Below are positions 62,095 to 64,000 of a stretch of 64,000 nucleotides of DNA, in pieces. A program made the translations under genes and the position numbers. Within the stretch, counting starts at the first letter, position 1. Each line of letters starts with the position of its first letter. The notes below the pieces were generated by a model. The model made no database searches. It was not told the origin of the DNA and worked only from the letters and a program-made list of their open reading frames with translations. This DNA comes from Mycosarcoma maydis (taxonomy: Eukaryota; Basidiomycota; Ustilaginomycetes; Ustilaginales): contig NC_026488.1 in NCBI RefSeq assembly GCF_000328475.2, positions 186,001 to 250,000 of the forward strand, given 5' to 3'.

Positions 62095-64000
62095 ATGCCG
62101 GTTCAATCCAAGCTTCGTCAGGACTCAAATTGGCTCGCACAACTCGTCTCACCTCACAACAGAGCAAAGCAAGGTCTTGGCCTCGTCGCCCTTCTTGTCC
62201 TCTTGTCTCTCCGCAAACAATTCCACCATTGGTTGGATCGGCGCAATGTCATCAAACTCGCCCGCACACATTCCGGCTCGGTCCATCTCGACGTGGCTGA
62301 TGCCTTGAAACAGGTCTATCTACCCAAGCCCGACGGATCTCGTGACTTGCTCGTCCCAAATCGTGGTTATGTATCCAAGGTTCCCATCAAGCCTACCTCG
62401 AAACGCACCTTCGATGCCGACTATGCTGCCTTCCGCAAGCTGCCCCCTACTTCCGATGCAGCAGCGGTCAACGCAGGCAAGAAAAACATCAGCCAAGAAG
62501 ATGCGAAACGCTCCCAGATCGAAGATGCAAAGTCCATGCGCGCCGACGGCGGTGCGGCTGCCGCCACCGCCAAAAAGGTTGGTGTCAACAAAGAGTTCTT
62601 CCGGCAGCTCAAAGCCATCTTCCGCATCCTTGTCCCACGCAGGAACAGCAAGGAAGTCTTTATCTTCCTCCTCCACACCTCGTTCCTCGTGCTTCGAACC
62701 TACCTTTCTATGCTCGTCGCCCGTCTCGACGGTATCATTGTTCGTGATCTCGTCTCTGCCAACGGTCGTGGCTTCCTTCGAGGTCTTGGTCTCTGGTTCT
62801 TGCTCTCCATCCCATCGACCTACACCAACTCCATGATCCGCTTCCTCCAGTCCAAGCTCGCAATCGGCTTCCGCACGCGCCTCACACGATACGTCCACGA
62901 CCTCTATCTCAACCACAACGCCAACTTCTACCGCATCATCAACCTCGACGGCCGTCTCGACGCCGCAGATCAGTACATCACCACCGACATTGCACGCTTC
63001 TGCGAAACTCTCGCCGCCCTCTACTCAAATGTCTCCAAACCTGTGCTCGACCTCATCATCTTCAACTATGCCCTCAGCCGCTCCCTTGGTCCCATGGGTA
63101 TCCTTGGCCTCACCGCAAACTACCTCTTCACCGGCTGGATCCTTCGTCAAGTCACACCTGCGTTCGGCAAACTTGCTGCCATCGAAGCCAAGCTCGAGGG
63201 CGACTTCCGTTCCGCCCACAGCCGACTCATCACAAACGCAGAAGAGATTGCCTTTTACAACGGCGCATCCATCGAAGCTGGTATCCTCAATCGTGCCTAC
63301 ATCCGCCTCGTGAGACACATCAACAGCATCTTCAAGATCCGCGTCGCGTTCAACATGACCGAGGACTTTGTGCTCAAGTATGCTTGGTCCGCCGCAGGTT
63401 ACGTCATCATTGCTGCGCCCTTCCTCTTTGGCCAGAAGAAGCCACAGTTTGAGTCGACCGATGCAGCGCCCATGCCAGCCCACATCGACAGCACCGTTGC
63501 GTCCAAGACCGAGTCTTATATCTCCAATCGCCGTCTGCTTCTGTCTCTCGCCGACGCAGGAAGTCGACTCATGTACAGTTACAAGGAGCTCGCCGAGTTG
63601 GCCGGTTTCACCAGTCGTGTCTACACGCTCATCTCGACCTTGCACTTGCTCAACAGAGAGCAATACCAGGCCATGCCCAGGCCTCTCGACCTTCCGACGG
63701 ACAAGCCCTTCTACGACCTAGGTCATATTGAGGGTCAGGTCGTCGTCGGCCCCAACTCGGTTGCCTTTGACAAGGTACCCATCGTTGCTCCAGCACCCGG
63801 CCTAGAGCGCGGGGGCGAGGAGCTGGTCAAAGACCTCACCTTGCGCATTCAGCCGGGAGAGCACATCCTCATAACAGGGCCCAATGGTGTTGGCAAGACA
63901 GCCGTCGCCCGTGTCGTGGCTGGTCTTTGGCCTGTATTCCAGGGTCGCCTAGAGCGACCCTCGATCAACGACATCATGTTCCTGCCGCAGCGACCTTACC
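62095..64000 (+). CDS. peroxisomal ABC half-transporter of the ABCD/Pxa family, 5' part
   Basis: Imports very-long-chain or long-chain fatty acids or their CoA esters into peroxisomes as a dimer. The frame starts at the ATG at 62095 and is open to the window end (635 codons), so the C-terminal part of the nucleotide-binding domain is missing. Residues about 25-45 hold a hydrophobic segment. The transmembrane domain (about 180-480) carries family features: LHTSFLVLRTYLSMLVARLDG, RFRTRL-type loop (GFRTRLTRYVHDLYL), NFYRIINLDGRLDAADQ and the EEA-like loop with AEEIAFYNG (about 380). The ATPase domain begins near 560, with Walker A GPNGVGKT at 595-602 and the start of the Q loop (FLPQRPY) at the edge. 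Pxa1 versus Pxa2 type is not decided. Confidence 0.92.
   Translation, partial: MPVQSKLRQDSNWLAQLVSPHNRAKQGLGLVALLVLLSLRKQFHHWLDRRNVIKLARTHSGSVHLDVADALKQVYLPKPDGSRDLLVPNRGYVSKVPIKPTSKRTFDADYAAFRKLPPTSDAAAVNAGKKNISQEDAKRSQIEDAKSMRADGGAAAATAKKVGVNKEFFRQLKAIFRILVPRRNSKEVFIFLLHTSFLVLRTYLSMLVARLDGIIVRDLVSANGRGFLRGLGLWFLLSIPSTYTNSMIRFLQSKLAIGFRTRLTRYVHDLYLNHNANFYRIINLDGRLDAADQYITTDIARFCETLAALYSNVSKPVLDLIIFNYALSRSLGPMGILGLTANYLFTGWILRQVTPAFGKLAAIEAKLEGDFRSAHSRLITNAEEIAFYNGASIEAGILNRAYIRLVRHINSIFKIRVAFNMTEDFVLKYAWSAAGYVIIAAPFLFGQKKPQFESTDAAPMPAHIDSTVASKTESYISNRRLLLSLADAGSRLMYSYKELAELAGFTSRVYTLISTLHLLNREQYQAMPRPLDLPTDKPFYDLGHIEGQVVVGPNSVAFDKVPIVAPAPGLERGGEELVKDLTLRIQPGEHILITGPNGVGKTAVARVVAGLWPVFQGRLERPSINDIMFLPQRPY

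Noticed and set aside
1..64000. CRISPR arrays, operons, phage or bacterial-type mobile elements
   Set aside because: All evidence is eukaryotic (spliceosomal introns, nuclear and mitochondrial protein families). No array with spacers and no transposase or integrase was seen.

Overview
The window reads as a stretch of a smut-fungus (Ustilaginales) chromosome, most likely Ustilago maydis or a close relative. The best evidence is the gene at 4152-6110, which encodes a 652-residue repellent (Rep1) precursor, a smut-specific aerial-hypha protein built as a chain of Kex2-cleavable repeats. The moderately GC-rich coding regions, the scarcity of introns in most genes and the short introns (about 70-110 nt) agree with that. 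No rRNA, tRNA, CRISPR array or recognisable transposase was found. One 100-N assembly gap lies at 11742-11841.

Layout. 1-4151: mostly non-coding, with a possible C-terminal fragment at the left edge, a decayed or spliced membrane-protein-like frame (1664-2344) and the rep1 promoter. 4152-13261: rep1 (+), then three minus-strand genes: an Ert1-type zinc-cluster regulator of gluconeogenesis, an eight-exon METTL16-type RNA methyltransferase and a CENP-O/Mcm21-type kinetochore protein. 13262-17229: a 4-kb gene-poor region rich in short inverted motifs. 17230-25619: a Gin4/Hsl1/Kcc4-type kinase with a C-terminal KA1-like domain, an Rcf2-type HIG1 protein, an RWD-domain protein and the complex I subunit NDUFA5. 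25620-30973: accessory-looking DNA with an unrecognised gene (26640-27530) flanked by diverged direct repeats, then a WW-domain protein. 30974-55073: housekeeping genes: Skt5/Chs4-type chitin synthase activator, FAD amine oxidase with a peroxisomal tail, Prp22 helicase, DGAT2, p23/Sba1, NIFK/Nop15 RRM protein, CoA Nudix hydrolase, CWC27 cyclophilin, a GH63-like glycosidase and an Rkm5-type methyltransferase. 55341-64000: a Caf120/Skg3-type PH protein and the 5' part of a peroxisomal ABCD half-transporter that runs off the right end.

Genes are not in operons. Several pairs are divergent and share upstream DNA (Prp22/DGAT2, p23/NIFK, Nudix/CWC27, Caf120/ABCD). Several products touch lipid, peroxisome or non-fermentable-carbon metabolism (Ert1, DGAT2, CoA Nudix, FAD oxidase ending in -ARL, ABCD transporter), and two (Prp22, CWC27) belong to the spliceosome. 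I read this as normal gene mixing, not a cluster.

The most striking unexplained signal is a family of 7-bp units (ATCGTGA and its reverse complement TCACGAT), singly, in tandem or as palindromes, scattered through most intergenic spaces and not noticed in the coding regions. A related motif, ACTCACGACTG, accompanies it. I see no convincing new multi-gene system. The best candidates for novelty are these motifs, the orphan gene at 26640-27530 with its overlapping-frame leader, and the interrupted frame at 1664-2344.
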